Source: Bacillota bacterium
GTDB taxonomy: Bacteria > Bacillota > Bacilli > Paenibacillales > Paenibacillaceae
Assembly: GCA_023460795.1 (NCBI GenBank)
Contig: JAEWPC010000091.1
Location: 1 to 64,000, forward strand
Length of the DNA: 64,000 nt
Direction: 5' to 3'
A program made the position numbers and the translations under genes. Below are positions 17,557-25,975 of this stretch, in pieces; positions within the stretch are counted from its first letter, which is position 1; each line of letters begins with the position of its first letter. The notes beneath the pieces are model-generated. The model was not told where the DNA came from and did no database searches. It saw only the letters and a list, made by a program, of their open reading frames with translations.

Positions 17557-19155
17557 CTATACGAGATGTTCCACTGCCGCTCTCTCGATGGCGAGTCCCT
17601 TCTTATACCGCTCCATGAAGGCCTCGAAGCCTTCCACGTCCTTGGCGTCGGGAGCCATCGCCTGGCCGGCTTTCCCCGCGAACACTCGGTCTCCGAGATA
17701 CGATTCCAACGACTCGCCTTCCGAACGATTGAGCATGTATGACGCCAGAAGGGCGATTCCCCACGCTCCTCCTTCTCCCGCCGTATCCATGACGGACACC
17801 GGAACGTTAAGAGCCGCGGCCATGATCTTCTGCCCTACGCCAGCGGTCTTGAACAAGCCGCCGTGGCCTAAGATCTCGTCCAGCTTCACCTTCTCCTGCT
17901 TAAGAAGGATGTCCATGCCGATCTTAAGCGCGCCTAAAGCGGTAAACAGGTGAACCCGCATGAAGTTGGCCAAGTTGAAGTTGCTCCCCGGGGAACGAAC
18001 GAACAGTGGACGACCCTCTTCGAAATGCGTCATATGCTCGCCGGAGAGATACCCGTAAGCGAGCAAGCCGCCGCCATCCGGGTCCCCTTGAAGCGCCAGG
18101 TTATACAGCGTTCCGTACAGCTTATCTGCGTCCGCGTTAAGCCCCATCGCCTTGGCGAACTCATCGAACAAGCCTACCCATGCGTTCAAGTCCGAGGAGC
18201 AGTTATTAGAGTGAGCCATCGCGACGAGGCTGCCGGTCGGCGTCGTCACGAGATCGATCTCGTCATAAGCTTTGGACAATTCATTCTCGAGGACGACCAT
18301 GGCGAATACCGAGGTTCCGGCGGACACGTTGCCGGTACGCTGCGCTACGCTGTTCGTCGCGACCATGCCCGTCCCCGCGTCGCCTTCCGGCGGACAGAAC
18401 GGAACGCCGGGCTGCAGCGTTCCGGTTACGTCGAGCAGCCTCGCCCCTTCTTCCGTGAGCACGCCGGCGTTCTCCCCCGCAACCAATACTCGCGGAAGAA
18501 TATCTTCGAGCTTCCACGAGAAGCTCTTAGCGGCAATGAGCTCGTCGAATTGACCGATCATCGCCCGGTTGTAAGTATGCGTATGAATATCGACCGGGAA
18601 CATGCCGGACGCTTCGCCGACCCCGAGTACCTTCTGCCCCGTCAATTGCCAGTGGATATATCCGGCCAAAGTCGTCTGGAACCGAATATCCGCGACATGC
18701 GCTTCCTCGTTCAAGATCGCTTGATACAGATGAGCGATGCTCCAGCGCTGCGGAATATGGAAATCGAACAGCTTGCTCAGTTCCGCGGAGGCTTGCTCGG
18801 TGATGTTGTTCCTCCACGTGCGGAATGGGACGAGCAGCTCATCTTCTCCGTTGAAAGCCATGTAGCCGTGCATCATGCCGCTAAAGCCGATGGCGCCGAT
18901 CTTCTGCAAATGTACGCCGTACTGCCGTTTTACGTCCTCGGCCATCGCGCGATAGCTTTCTTGCACGCCTTTCCAGATGTTAGCCAAGCTGTATGTCCAT
19001 ATTTGGTCGACGTATTGATTCTCCCAATCATGGCTGCCGGACGCGATAGGCGCGTTGTCTTCGCCGATGAGCACCGCTTTGATTCGGGTCGAGCCAAGCT
19101 CGATTCCGAGCACCGTTCTTCCGCTCAGAATCGCATTCGTCACATCGATTCCCAT
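17557..19155 (-). CDS. FGGY-family carbohydrate kinase, probable L-ribulokinase (AraK-like)
   Basis: This 532-residue cytoplasmic sugar kinase of the FGGY/ASKHA family has the N-terminal phosphate-binding segment GIELGSTRIKAVLIG. It also has the sugar-site IGFSGMMHGYMAFN and PFRTWRNN, and the C-terminal ATP-site segments GNVSAGTSVFAMVV, GHGGLFKT and DTAGEGGAWGIALLA. The reaction is ATP-dependent phosphorylation of a ketopentose. It follows araD (24-base gap) and araR, so L-ribulose is the likely substrate. The sequence does not look like classical AraB; a non-orthologous ribulokinase called AraK is known from clostridial arabinose pathways. The alternative is xylulokinase. AGGAGGAACC precedes the ATG. 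The operon ends at the terminator 17475-17521. Confidence 0.88.
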   Translation of the reverse strand: MGIDVTNAILSGRTVLGIELGSTRIKAVLIGEDNAPIASGSHDWENQYVDQIWTYSLANIWKGVQESYRAMAEDVKRQYGVHLQKIGAIGFSGMMHGYMAFNGEDELLVPFRTWRNNITEQASAELSKLFDFHIPQRWSIAHLYQAILNEEAHVADIRFQTTLAGYIHWQLTGQKVLGVGEASGMFPVDIHTHTYNRAMIGQFDELIAAKSFSWKLEDILPRVLVAGENAGVLTEEGARLLDVTGTLQPGVPFCPPEGDAGTGMVATNSVAQRTGNVSAGTSVFAMVVLENELSKAYDEIDLVTTPTGSLVAMAHSNNCSSDLNAWVGLFDEFAKAMGLNADADKLYGTLYNLALQGDPDGGGLLAYGYLSGEHMTHFEEGRPLFVRSPGSNFNLANFMRVHLFTALGALKIGMDILLKQEKVKLDEILGHGGLFKTAGVGQKIMAAALNVPVSVMDTAGEGGAWGIALLASYMLNRSEGESLESYLGDRVFAGKAGQAMAPDAKDVEGFEAFMERYKKGLAIERAAVEHLV

Positions 19156-19179
19156 GAAGGTTCCTCCTCCCGTGTTAGA

Positions 19180-19887
19180 TTATGAATGTCTCTTATCGCC
19201 AGGTTGGCCGTAGTAAGCATTAGCGCCGTGCTTGCGAAGATAGTGCCGGTCGAGCAGCGTCTGCGACATCGAAGGCACGCCTGCGTTCAACTGGCGCGTG
19301 TGATAAGCCATCTTCGCGACTTCCTCGAGCACGACGGCGTTATGCAAAGCGTCCATCGCGTCCTTGCCCCAAGCGAACGGCGCATGGCTATTGACGAGTA
19401 CGCCCGGCACTTGGTCGGGGTTAATGTGGCGGAACGCTTCCACGATGACGTTGCCCGTCTCCGCTTCATACGCTCCGTTAATCTCCTCGTCGGTCATCGC
19501 GCGCGTGCACGGGATCGTCCCGTAGAAGTAGTCGGCTTGCGTCGTGCCTAGCGCCGGAATGCCTTGACCGGCTTGCGACCAGATCGTCCCCCAAGGGGAG
19601 TGCGTATGCACGATGCCGCCGATGTTCGGAAAATCGCGGTACAGCACGAGGTGCGTAGGCGTATCCGACGAAGGGCGCAAATTCCCTTCCACGACTTTGC
19701 CGTTCGGATCGACGACGACCATCTGATCAGGCTGAAGCTCTTCATAAGGAACGCCGCTCGGTTTAATGACCATCAGATTCGATTCGCGGTCGATTCCGCT
19801 GACGTTGCCCCATGTGAACGTGACAAGGCCGTAGTGTGGCAATTCACGGTTCGCGCGGCAGACTGTTTCCTTCAGTTGTTCTAACAA
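19180..19887 (-). CDS. araD: L-ribulose-5-phosphate 4-epimerase
   Basis: AraD interconverts L-ribulose 5-phosphate and D-xylulose 5-phosphate, the last step feeding arabinose into the pentose phosphate pathway. The class II aldolase fold is recognisable: TWGNVSG and IKPSGVPY near the start, SSDTPTHL, the zinc ligands in GIVHTHSPW, and the C-terminal HAPFAWGKDA. The open frame extends upstream to 20085, but a TTG at 19887 has GAGGAG eight bases upstream and gives the usual start [M]LEQLKETVCRANRELPHYGLVTFTWGN; 235 residues match the family. The AraR operator at 19951 lies in the 95 bases between araR and this gene, so it has its own regulated promoter. Confidence 0.95.
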   Translation of the reverse strand: MLEQLKETVCRANRELPHYGLVTFTWGNVSGIDRESNLMVIKPSGVPYEELQPDQMVVVDPNGKVVEGNLRPSSDTPTHLVLYRDFPNIGGIVHTHSPWGTIWSQAGQGIPALGTTQADYFYGTIPCTRAMTDEEINGAYEAETGNVIVEAFRHINPDQVPGVLVNSHAPFAWGKDAMDALHNAVVLEEVAKMAYHTRQLNAGVPSMSQTLLDRHYLRKHGANAYYGQPGDKRHS

Positions 19888-19944
19888 GTACAACACTCCT
19901 CTCGCAAGTCCCGCAGGCTTTTCTGACAGGTATCGATGCCATTC

Positions 19945-19974
19945 ATTATACACTTGTACGTACATGTGTGTCGA
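19945..19974 (-). promoter_or_regulatory. araD promoter with AraR operator in its spacer
   Basis: On the minus strand TCGACA and TATAAT are separated by exactly 18 bases. That spacer (19951-19968) is the near-palindrome CACATGTACGTACAAGTG, which matches the known Bacillus AraR box (core TTGTACGTACAA). A repressor bound here would cover the promoter. Confidence 0.85.
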
Positions 19975-19982
19975 GAAAAAGC

Positions 19983-21086
19983 TCACTTCGGCGCAGCCGT
20001 CGATTGACGCTCGATCAGCTTCGGCGCGTACAGCTTGTCCTGAGCCGAGGAATCGTCCCCCGTCTCCAATCGGTCGATGAGCCATTGCGCGGCCAGCTCG
20101 CCGAGCGCGGACTTAGGATGTTCGATCGTCGTCAGCTTGATTTCGGAAGCCGTCGCAAGGAAGGAGTCATCGTAGCCGACGATCGATAGATCCTCCGGAA
20201 CGCGCAGCTCTAGCTCGCGGATCACATCGAGGAATCCGACGGCCAGCTGATCGTTATAACAGACGAGCGCGGTCGGCGGAAGGTCGGTCTTCAGCATCTC
20301 CCGAAGCGCTTGCTGAGGCTTGCTGTCTTTGTCTTCGGTCGCATATCTTACAATCAAGGCCGGCTCGGGCGCGACGCCGTGCTCGCGGAACGCGCGCATG
20401 AAGCCCTTCATCCGGCGAACGCCCTGAAGGTCGTCCGTCTTGAAGAAGCCGGCGATTCTCGTATGTCCGAGCCCCAGCAGATGATCGGCCGCCACGAATC
20501 CGCCCGCTTCGTCGTCCATTCGAACGCTCGGGCAGTCGAGATCGGGATATCTCTCGTTGATCATCACCAGCGGGATTCCGTGGTCTTCGAACGCCAAGTA
20601 GTTATCGAAATTCGGATTGCCCTCCGCGCTTTTGGTAGGTTCGACGATCAGTCCGCATACGCCGTGGCCCAGCATGCTCTCTAAGCTCTCCCGCTCGCGG
20701 TCCTTGCGGTTGTCCGTGCTGGATAGAAGCAGCCGATAGCCGCGTTCCTTAAGCGTCGCTTCGACCCCTCGTACGATCGAGGGGAAAATGTAGTCCGATA
20801 TATAGGTCGTAATGATGCCGATCGTCCGATTGTCGGCGTTCACTCTGCGTTCGGCGGGCAGCTTGTTGACGAACGTTCCTTTGCCTTGCTCGCGGGCAAG
20901 CCAGCCTTCCTGCACGAGCGCGCCGATCGATTGGCGGACCGTCTGGCGGCTGAGCCCGAATTGCTCGGCAAGCTCGTTCTCGGACGGCAGCTTGTCGCCC
21001 GGACGGAATTTCCCGCCCGTAATCCAAGACAAAATCTGCGTCTTCAGCTGCAAATATTTCGGAGATTGGCTGTTCCTACCGGACAT
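19983..21086 (-). CDS. araR: Arabinose repressor AraR (GntR DNA-binding, LacI-type effector domain)
   Basis: This 367-residue chimeric repressor has an N-terminal GntR winged helix (residues 5-75: YLQLKTQILSWITGGKFRPGDKLPSENELAEQFGLSRQTVRQSIGAL). A LacI/GalR periplasmic-binding-like effector domain follows (TIGIITTYISDYIFPSIVRGVEATL, then ALVCYNDQLAVGFLDVIRELELRVPEDLSIVGYDDS). This is the AraR architecture; L-arabinose releases it from DNA. The open frame begins at 21119, but the ATG at 21086 has GAGGTG six bases upstream and starts the conserved sequence. AraR boxes occur before this gene (autoregulation) and before araD. The adjoining araD and kinase genes fix the assignment. Confidence 0.95.
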   Translation of the reverse strand: MSGRNSQSPKYLQLKTQILSWITGGKFRPGDKLPSENELAEQFGLSRQTVRQSIGALVQEGWLAREQGKGTFVNKLPAERRVNADNRTIGIITTYISDYIFPSIVRGVEATLKERGYRLLLSSTDNRKDRERESLESMLGHGVCGLIVEPTKSAEGNPNFDNYLAFEDHGIPLVMINERYPDLDCPSVRMDDEAGGFVAADHLLGLGHTRIAGFFKTDDLQGVRRMKGFMRAFREHGVAPEPALIVRYATEDKDSKPQQALREMLKTDLPPTALVCYNDQLAVGFLDVIRELELRVPEDLSIVGYDDSFLATASEIKLTTIEHPKSALGELAAQWLIDRLETGDDSSAQDKLYAPKLIERQSTAAPK

Positions 21087-21118
21087 GTCGGCACCTCGGC
21101 AACGGTTGTAGTGTACCA

Positions 21119-21152
21119 ATTATAGCATATTCGATCACTTGTACGTACCAGT
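21119..21152 (-). promoter_or_regulatory. araR promoter region with AraR operator
   Basis: The second AraR-type box (ACTGGTACGTACAAGTG on the minus strand, 21136-21152) overlaps the expected -35 region of a TATAAT -10 box at 21119-21124. This indicates autorepression. No good -35 hexamer is visible. Confidence 0.75.
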
Positions 21153-21251
21153 TAGAGCACGGTTGAGCATAAAAGACGGTATTGCCTGCATTTTCCAAAC
21201 TATGATATGTTAGTCGCAATTCTATTGTCGAAAGTCGAGGGACTTCTATAG

Positions 21252-21455
21252 ATGTCGAATAACGTTCTGTATTCTACCGATAACATTCTGATCGTCGCCA
21301 ACCAAGACAAGAGACACGTGCAGCTCGAGCTGTCGACCAGCGGCTACCGTCCGAAATTCGTCACCCATTATATCGAAAGCCGCGCCGAGCTCGACGAGCT
21401 GATCGCGGCTCTCCAACAGGCAAGAGCTTACTTGGACTTCGACGCGGCGGAATAA
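21252..21455 (+). CDS. Small conserved-looking hypothetical protein
   Basis: This 67-residue protein is of unknown function: short beta strands first (VLYSTDNILIVANQDKRHVQLELS), then a helix rich in Ala, Leu and Glu (ESRAELDELIAALQQARAYLDF). There is no signal peptide, Cys or membrane segment. GAGGGA lies about 10 bases before the ATG. Its 3' end overlaps the convergent HAD gene by 28 bases. The composition is protein-like, which argues against a chance frame. Confidence 0.7.
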   Translation: MSNNVLYSTDNILIVANQDKRHVQLELSTSGYRPKFVTHYIESRAELDELIAALQQARAYLDFDAAE

Positions 21456-22099
21456 CGGTCGGCCACTTCCGCGAAAGTGATATGCTCAAGATCTTGAACG
21501 ATAACGTCCGCGCCCGAGAAATCCATATGGGACGTGACCGGATTCGGCGTGACGAGCGCGACGAGTCCGGCTGCCTTGGCGGCGCGGAGCCCGTTCATCG
21601 AATCCTCGATGGCGATCGCTTCGTCGGCGGAGACGCCTAAAGCTTTCACCGCGAGCTGATAGAGGGCCGGATCCGGCTTCACGCGCTCGACGTCGTCCGC
21701 GGAGCAGATCGCTTCGAAGTAGTGGCGGATGCCCGCGAGCGTCGTCACTTGCTCGATCCACGGCCGTCTCGAGCTGGACGCCAGCCCGATCTTGAACTCT
21801 AAACCGCGCGCTTCCTCTAGTCTAGCCAGAACCCCGGGTCTGAGCGGCATCTTGTTCACCCGTTCCTCGTGCAGCACGCGGAATCGCTTGTCTAGCGCGA
21901 CGCGATCCACTGTCCTCCCGATTCTCTCCTCCAAGTACCCGTACTCGTCGAATCCTCCGTGCGTTCCGATCGCCAGAGACCACTTCTCAAGCGGCAGCTC
22001 CTGCCCATGTTCCTTATAAATGTCGCACATCGCCTCGTACGCGCAAGTTTCCGTATCGACCAACGTCCCATCCAAATCGAACACGACCGCTTTAATCAT
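21428..22099 (-). CDS. HAD-superfamily phosphatase/phosphoglucomutase-like
   Basis: This 223-residue HAD hydrolase with a four-helix cap (subfamily I, beta-phosphoglucomutase-like) has motif I DLDGTLVDTE at residues 8-17 and motif II LASSSRR. Motif III is the Lys in RVKPDPALY, and motif IV is IEDSMNGLRAAKAAG. The enzymes use an aspartyl-phosphate intermediate; likely substrates are small sugar or nucleotide phosphates. Neighbours do not reveal one. The start at 22099 follows a GGAGAGAGACGG-type site. Between this gene and 22234 I see nothing else. Confidence 0.88.
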   Translation of the reverse strand: MIKAVVFDLDGTLVDTETCAYEAMCDIYKEHGQELPLEKWSLAIGTHGGFDEYGYLEERIGRTVDRVALDKRFRVLHEERVNKMPLRPGVLARLEEARGLEFKIGLASSSRRPWIEQVTTLAGIRHYFEAICSADDVERVKPDPALYQLAVKALGVSADEAIAIEDSMNGLRAAKAAGLVALVTPNPVTSHMDFSGADVIVQDLEHITFAEVADRYSAASKSK

Positions 22100-22233
22100 C
22101 CGTCTCTCTCCCCGTCTATCTATACTTGAAAATATAGTGACGATTATACCACGAGGACGGCGAACGGGGGGGATATATGGGAAAATGATGGTGTGGAGGG
22201 CGTATACTCACGCTGCAACGGTCCCTCGCGCCG

Positions 22234-23652
22234 CTACAGCGGAGGTATCGCAGTCCGACGAGGCCAATCGGGAGCAGACCGAAGCCACTCGCCGGACGCG
22301 GGACCGATGATCCCTCTCTCTCGCGTATGGACGATGCGGCCTCGGCAGAGCGTCATCCCGATGTCGGAGCGGAAGCTCCTCCCCGCATACACGCTGATCG
22401 GGTGGCGATAATGCAGGCGGTCCGGCGTCAGAACGTTCGGCGAATCGGGATGCACAAGCACGAGGTCGGCGTCCGCGCCTACGGCGATTCGCCCTTTGCG
22501 CGGGAACAGCCCGAACCGCTTGGCCGGCGCTTCCGACAGCGCTTTGGACAGCACCGGCAGCGGGATGCCCCGCTTCCAGTACCCTTCGTCGATTAGCAGT
22601 TGAAGCGTGCTCTGCGCCCCCGCGATCCCTCCCCATACCGCGAAATAATCGCCATTCGGCGCAAGCTTCATCTCCGGCGGGCATGGCGAATGGTCGGAAG
22701 CGACGAAATCGATTTTCCCTTCCGCTAGCCGCTCCCACAGCCCCTCCCTCATCTTCTCTCCGCGGAACGGCGGCGCGCACTTGCCGAGCGGCCCTAGCCG
22801 GGCCAGATCCTCGTCCGTGAACAGCAAATAATGCGGACACGTCTCCACCGTGACGTCCACTCCGTTCATTCGCGCTTCCCAGATCATATCGACCGCTTGC
22901 GTACTGCTAATATGAACGATGTGAAGCGGACACTCCGTCCGTTCGGCGAGCGCCAGCACTCTTCTCACGGCGTCCAGTTCGGCGGCGATCGGCCTCGTCT
23001 CGAGATAATCCCGCCACGAATTCCCGCCGCGTCCCCGAACTTTGCCCGACAAGACTGCAACGACCTCTTCGCTCTCCGCGTGAACGGCCAGAATTTTGCG
23101 GCGCTTCGCGATTCGCTCCATTCCCTCGTATAGGACGACGTCGTCCACTTCCTTGAAGCAGCCTTCCCCGGTATCGCCCGGCGAGGACATGAACGCCTTG
23201 AAGCCGATCACGCCTTCGTCCGCCAGCGCATCGAGATCATCCAAATTGCCGGGTACCAACCCGCCCCATAACGCGTAATCGACGCGCGATCCTGCTGCCC
23301 GGGCGACGGCAAGCTTAGCGTTCATCGCCGCAACCGTCACCGTTGGCGGCAACCCGTTCAGCGGCATATCGAAATACGTCGTGCAGCCTCCGGCGGCAAG
23401 CGCCGCCGACCCCGTGGCGAAGCCTTCCCAGTGCCCCATGCCCGGTTCGTTCAGATGAACGTGCGCATCGACGACGCCGGGCATGACGAATAAGCCGCTA
23501 GCGTCGATCGTCTCGCGCGCGGGGTGAATGAGATGAGGAGCGAGCGCGACGATCACGCCCCCCTTAATGCCGATATCCGCCGCTTGCACGCCATCCTGAG
23601 TCACGACGCTTCCGCCTCGAATGAGCGTATCGAGCATTTCTCCGTCACGCAT
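22234..23652 (-). CDS. allB: Allantoinase / cyclic amidohydrolase
   Basis: This 472-residue amidohydrolase-fold enzyme probably opens the allantoin ring to allantoate in purine catabolism. The zinc site is visible: GVVDAHVHLNEPG, the carboxylated Lys in GFKAFMSS, HAES, HIVHISS and the Asp in ASDHSPCPPEMK. The last segment is typical of allantoinases rather than dihydropyrimidinases, which is why I prefer AllB/PucH; hydantoinase is the alternative. The ATG at 23652 has GGAGGGGG six bases upstream; the frame extends to 23685 without a binding site. No other allantoin genes are adjacent, so it is an orphan here. A nested palindrome lies upstream. Confidence 0.85.
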   Translation of the reverse strand: MRDGEMLDTLIRGGSVVTQDGVQAADIGIKGGVIVALAPHLIHPARETIDASGLFVMPGVVDAHVHLNEPGMGHWEGFATGSAALAAGGCTTYFDMPLNGLPPTVTVAAMNAKLAVARAAGSRVDYALWGGLVPGNLDDLDALADEGVIGFKAFMSSPGDTGEGCFKEVDDVVLYEGMERIAKRRKILAVHAESEEVVAVLSGKVRGRGGNSWRDYLETRPIAAELDAVRRVLALAERTECPLHIVHISSTQAVDMIWEARMNGVDVTVETCPHYLLFTDEDLARLGPLGKCAPPFRGEKMREGLWERLAEGKIDFVASDHSPCPPEMKLAPNGDYFAVWGGIAGAQSTLQLLIDEGYWKRGIPLPVLSKALSEAPAKRFGLFPRKGRIAVGADADLVLVHPDSPNVLTPDRLHYRHPISVYAGRSFRSDIGMTLCRGRIVHTRERGIIGPASGEWLRSAPDWPRRTAIPPL

Positions 23653-23679
23653 GGCGATCCCCCTCCGCAACTTACGAAC

Positions 23680-23725
23680 AAACACTCGTTCATGTTATAG
23701 GATATAACAGTAAATACGAGTGTTT
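23680..23725. promoter_or_regulatory. Nested inverted repeat upstream of the allantoinase gene
   Basis: AAACACTCG (23680-23688) is the exact complement of CGAGTGTTT (23717-23725), and GTTATA/TATAAC (23694-23708) forms an inner palindrome. The position just before the gene suggests an operator or leader structure. No known consensus was recognised. Confidence 0.55.
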
Positions 23726-23809
23726 CCCGTTAAGGTTGGCGGAGTGCGAATGAATTTGGTTTCCTGTACATAACCCGGCATGGCGAATTGTGAATCTTCA
23801 CAACGCCCC

Positions 23810-24763
23810 TTACTCGAACCATCCTTTGCGCTTGAACCAGACGAACATCGAAACCCCGAGCAGCGCCATCACGCCGATCACCGCGAAGTACCCCCATTGC
23901 CACTGCAGCTCCGGCATATGGGCGAAGTTCATTCCGTAGATGCCCGCGATGAACGTCAACGGCATGAAGATCGTCGTAATGACGGTGAGCGTCTTCATAA
24001 TAGAGTTCATCCGGTTGGAGCGAAGGGAATCGTAGCTGTCGCGTAAATCCGCCGTCACCTCGCGGTTGGAATCAATCATCTCCGCGAGCTTGAGCAAGTG
24101 GTCATAGATATCCATAAAGTAAGCCAACTGCGCGGTAACCGCCGGGATTTTGTCCGTATTGATAATTCGGTACACCAAATCCCGCATTGGAATAACCGTA
24201 CGGCGCAGCCGAAGCAACTCGGCGCGAATGCGGTACACTTCCTCGGTGAGCTCCTGGATCGTCCAGTCCGATTCCTCGCGGTCCTCCAGCTCGTTCAATT
24301 GATCCTCGATCTGATACAAGCTCGGGAAGTAGTTGTCCACCAGCGAATCGATTAATCGATAGGCGATGTAATGGTGATCGATACTTGCCTTGTCCTCCGG
24401 ATGCAAGATCCGTTGCCGAACCTCCTCGATTTCACGGGAAGGGTTTAGATGGAACGTCACGATGCTCTTCGGTCCGAGGAAGAAGTCGACCTCCTCCGCC
24501 TCCCGCGTCTCCGGATGCAGCCCGTGTATAACGAAAAAATGCGAATCGTCGTACTGATCCACTTTGGGACGCTGGAGAAAATGCATGCAGTCTTCGATCG
24601 CCAGAGGGTGAAAATGAAAATGGCTGCTCAGCAGCTCGATTTCCTCTTCCGTCGGGCTTCCGAAATCGACCCAATACCAAGCGATGTTATTGTCCGACAG
24701 CCGTTCCAGAGGAACGTCCTCCAGCAGGCAAGCATCTTGCGTAGCCGCGATCGTGCGCAACAC
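23810..24763 (-). CDS. corA: CorA-family magnesium/divalent cation channel
   Basis: CorA forms a pentameric channel for Mg2+ (or Co2+/Ni2+) uptake. The protein has the long cytoplasmic alpha/beta domain and a charged helix (YQIEDQLNELEDREESDWTIQELTEEVYRIRAELLRLRR). At the C-terminus are two membrane helices flanking the family signature YGMNF followed by AHMPELQW. The last residues, FVWFKRKGWF, are the basic cytoplasmic tail. Two GTG codons are possible starts: 24772 has a binding site too close, while 24763 has AGAGG eight bases upstream, so I chose the latter (317 residues). The gene is divergent from the response regulator. No M-box-like leader is evident. Confidence 0.93.
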   Translation of the reverse strand: MLRTIAATQDACLLEDVPLERLSDNNIAWYWVDFGSPTEEEIELLSSHFHFHPLAIEDCMHFLQRPKVDQYDDSHFFVIHGLHPETREAEEVDFFLGPKSIVTFHLNPSREIEEVRQRILHPEDKASIDHHYIAYRLIDSLVDNYFPSLYQIEDQLNELEDREESDWTIQELTEEVYRIRAELLRLRRTVIPMRDLVYRIINTDKIPAVTAQLAYFMDIYDHLLKLAEMIDSNREVTADLRDSYDSLRSNRMNSIMKTLTVITTIFMPLTFIAGIYGMNFAHMPELQWQWGYFAVIGVMALLGVSMFVWFKRKGWFE

Positions 24764-24844
24764 CTCTATCACCTCTACGGTTATTATGCTCCGAATCGCG
24801 GATTCATGGCAATAGCTGCCATGCCGCTCCGTCCTCTGGCGCTG

Positions 24845-24873
24845 TTGACAGACCTAGCGATTATGATTACATT
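24845..24873 (+). promoter_or_regulatory. Sigma-A-type promoter of the atypical response regulator
   Basis: TTGACA (24845-24850), a 17-base spacer and TACATT (24868-24873) match the housekeeping consensus well. They point toward the gene at 24950. Confidence 0.6.
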
Positions 24874-24949
24874 AATACTCATTCAAACTATCTCGGATTC
24901 CGAAAAATAGCGCCGCGGAGACCAGAAGAAGAGGGAGGGGAGGGTTCGC

Positions 24950-25690
24950 ATGCAGGAGCAACGTCAGTTACAGGAAGACACGCATGATTCGTTCGATCCG
25001 GAAGCGATCGAGCTGTGCGAGATTACGAATCGCGTGCTCGTGATCAGCCCTCGTCCGGCTTCCCTTCGCGCTCTCGTCGCCGACTTGGCGGTTCGTTGCT
25101 ACGACGTGTTGCTGTTGCACCACGCGGACGATCCGCTGTTAGAGATCATGAAGGGCAACGTCGTCATCGTAGACCGCACGACGGACAGCGCCTCGCCCGG
25201 ATATGCGGAGCTGGGTTCATCACCGGCGATCTCGCTCGTGAAGGAACCGCCGGAAGATCCGGATGCCTACGGCGGGCACTGGGTACAGTGGCCGAGCCCG
25301 ATCGGCCATGTCATCCAGCGAATCAAGGCGCTGGCTGCCCTGTTGCCGGATCCGGCGTCGGCAGGCGCAGAGAGGCCTTCCGAGCTGCTCACGTTCAAGG
25401 ACGTGGCGCTCGACCCGCAGCGAATGACCGTGACGCGCGGCGGCGCTAGAATCGAGCTGACACGTACCGAGTTCGATCTTCTGAGGGCGCTGCTTGCCGC
25501 TGAAGGCCGAGTGAAGTCGCGAGACGAGCTGATCAGCGACGTTCGCGGGGAAGCATCCGCCGCGGAGTGGGGCAGCAACACGGTCGACGTCCACATTCGC
25601 AGCTTGCGCAACAAGCTCGGCGACGATCCTCGAACGCCGCGCTACATCAGCACCGTCCGAGGAGTAGGCTATCGATTGGCGGATCTATAG
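24950..25690 (+). CDS. OmpR/PhoB-type winged-helix regulator with atypical receiver
   Basis: The C-terminal 105 residues of this 246-residue protein are a clear OmpR/PhoB winged helix (FKDVALDPQRMTVTRGGARIELTRTEFDLLRALLAAEGRVKSRDELI, VDVHIRSLRNKLGD, ISTVRGVGYRL). The N-terminal part (about 27-130) keeps receiver-like hydrophobic strands (RVLVISP; NVVIVDR). It lacks the acidic pair at the start (SPR instead of DDE) and the conserved Lys, so normal phosphorylation is unlikely. It may be an orphan regulator controlled in another way. No histidine kinase lies next to it. GGAGGGGAGGG precedes the ATG. Confidence 0.85.
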   Translation: MQEQRQLQEDTHDSFDPEAIELCEITNRVLVISPRPASLRALVADLAVRCYDVLLLHHADDPLLEIMKGNVVIVDRTTDSASPGYAELGSSPAISLVKEPPEDPDAYGGHWVQWPSPIGHVIQRIKALAALLPDPASAGAERPSELLTFKDVALDPQRMTVTRGGARIELTRTEFDLLRALLAAEGRVKSRDELISDVRGEASAAEWGSNTVDVHIRSLRNKLGDDPRTPRYISTVRGVGYRLADL

Positions 25691-25785
25691 GGTTTGGCGG
25701 AAGCTTCGCATTCTGCCGAACCTTTTTTCGTTTAATTGCGCATCCTAATCGTTGCAACCATTCTAACGCGAAGGAGGGTTACAGG

Positions 25786-25947
25786 GTGTCGGGTCGCAAC
25801 AACAAGCCGGACAACGACGGTCCAGCCGGCAAGCCGGGAAGCTTGGACCAATTCGGAGACAAGCTGGGATCGTCCAACGAGGAAGAGTTCCAATCGGCCG
25901 TTAACGCGAATTGCAGCGTCGACGAGGCCGAAGAGCCGCACCACTAG
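25786..25947 (+). CDS. Small acidic hydrophilic protein (53 residues)
   Basis: A GTG at 25786 preceded by AAGGAGGG with a 7-base gap starts a 53-codon frame. The product is hydrophilic, with a Gly/Pro/Asn/Asp-rich first half (SGRNNKPDNDGPAGKPGSL) and an acidic C-terminus ending EAEEPHH, with one Cys. It is probably disordered and has no signal peptide. Such small acidic proteins are common in spore formers, but I cannot name a family. A bidirectional terminator follows. Confidence 0.65.
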   Translation: MSGRNNKPDNDGPAGKPGSLDQFGDKLGSSNEEEFQSAVNANCSVDEAEEPHH

Positions 25948-25975
25948 TCGCGTCGGAGTCGTTGCTGTTCCAAAC

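Noticed and set aside
17950..19185. Plus-strand open frame of 411 codons opposite the FGGY kinase
   Set aside because: It is antisense to a clear enzyme, with no family features and Arg-rich composition.
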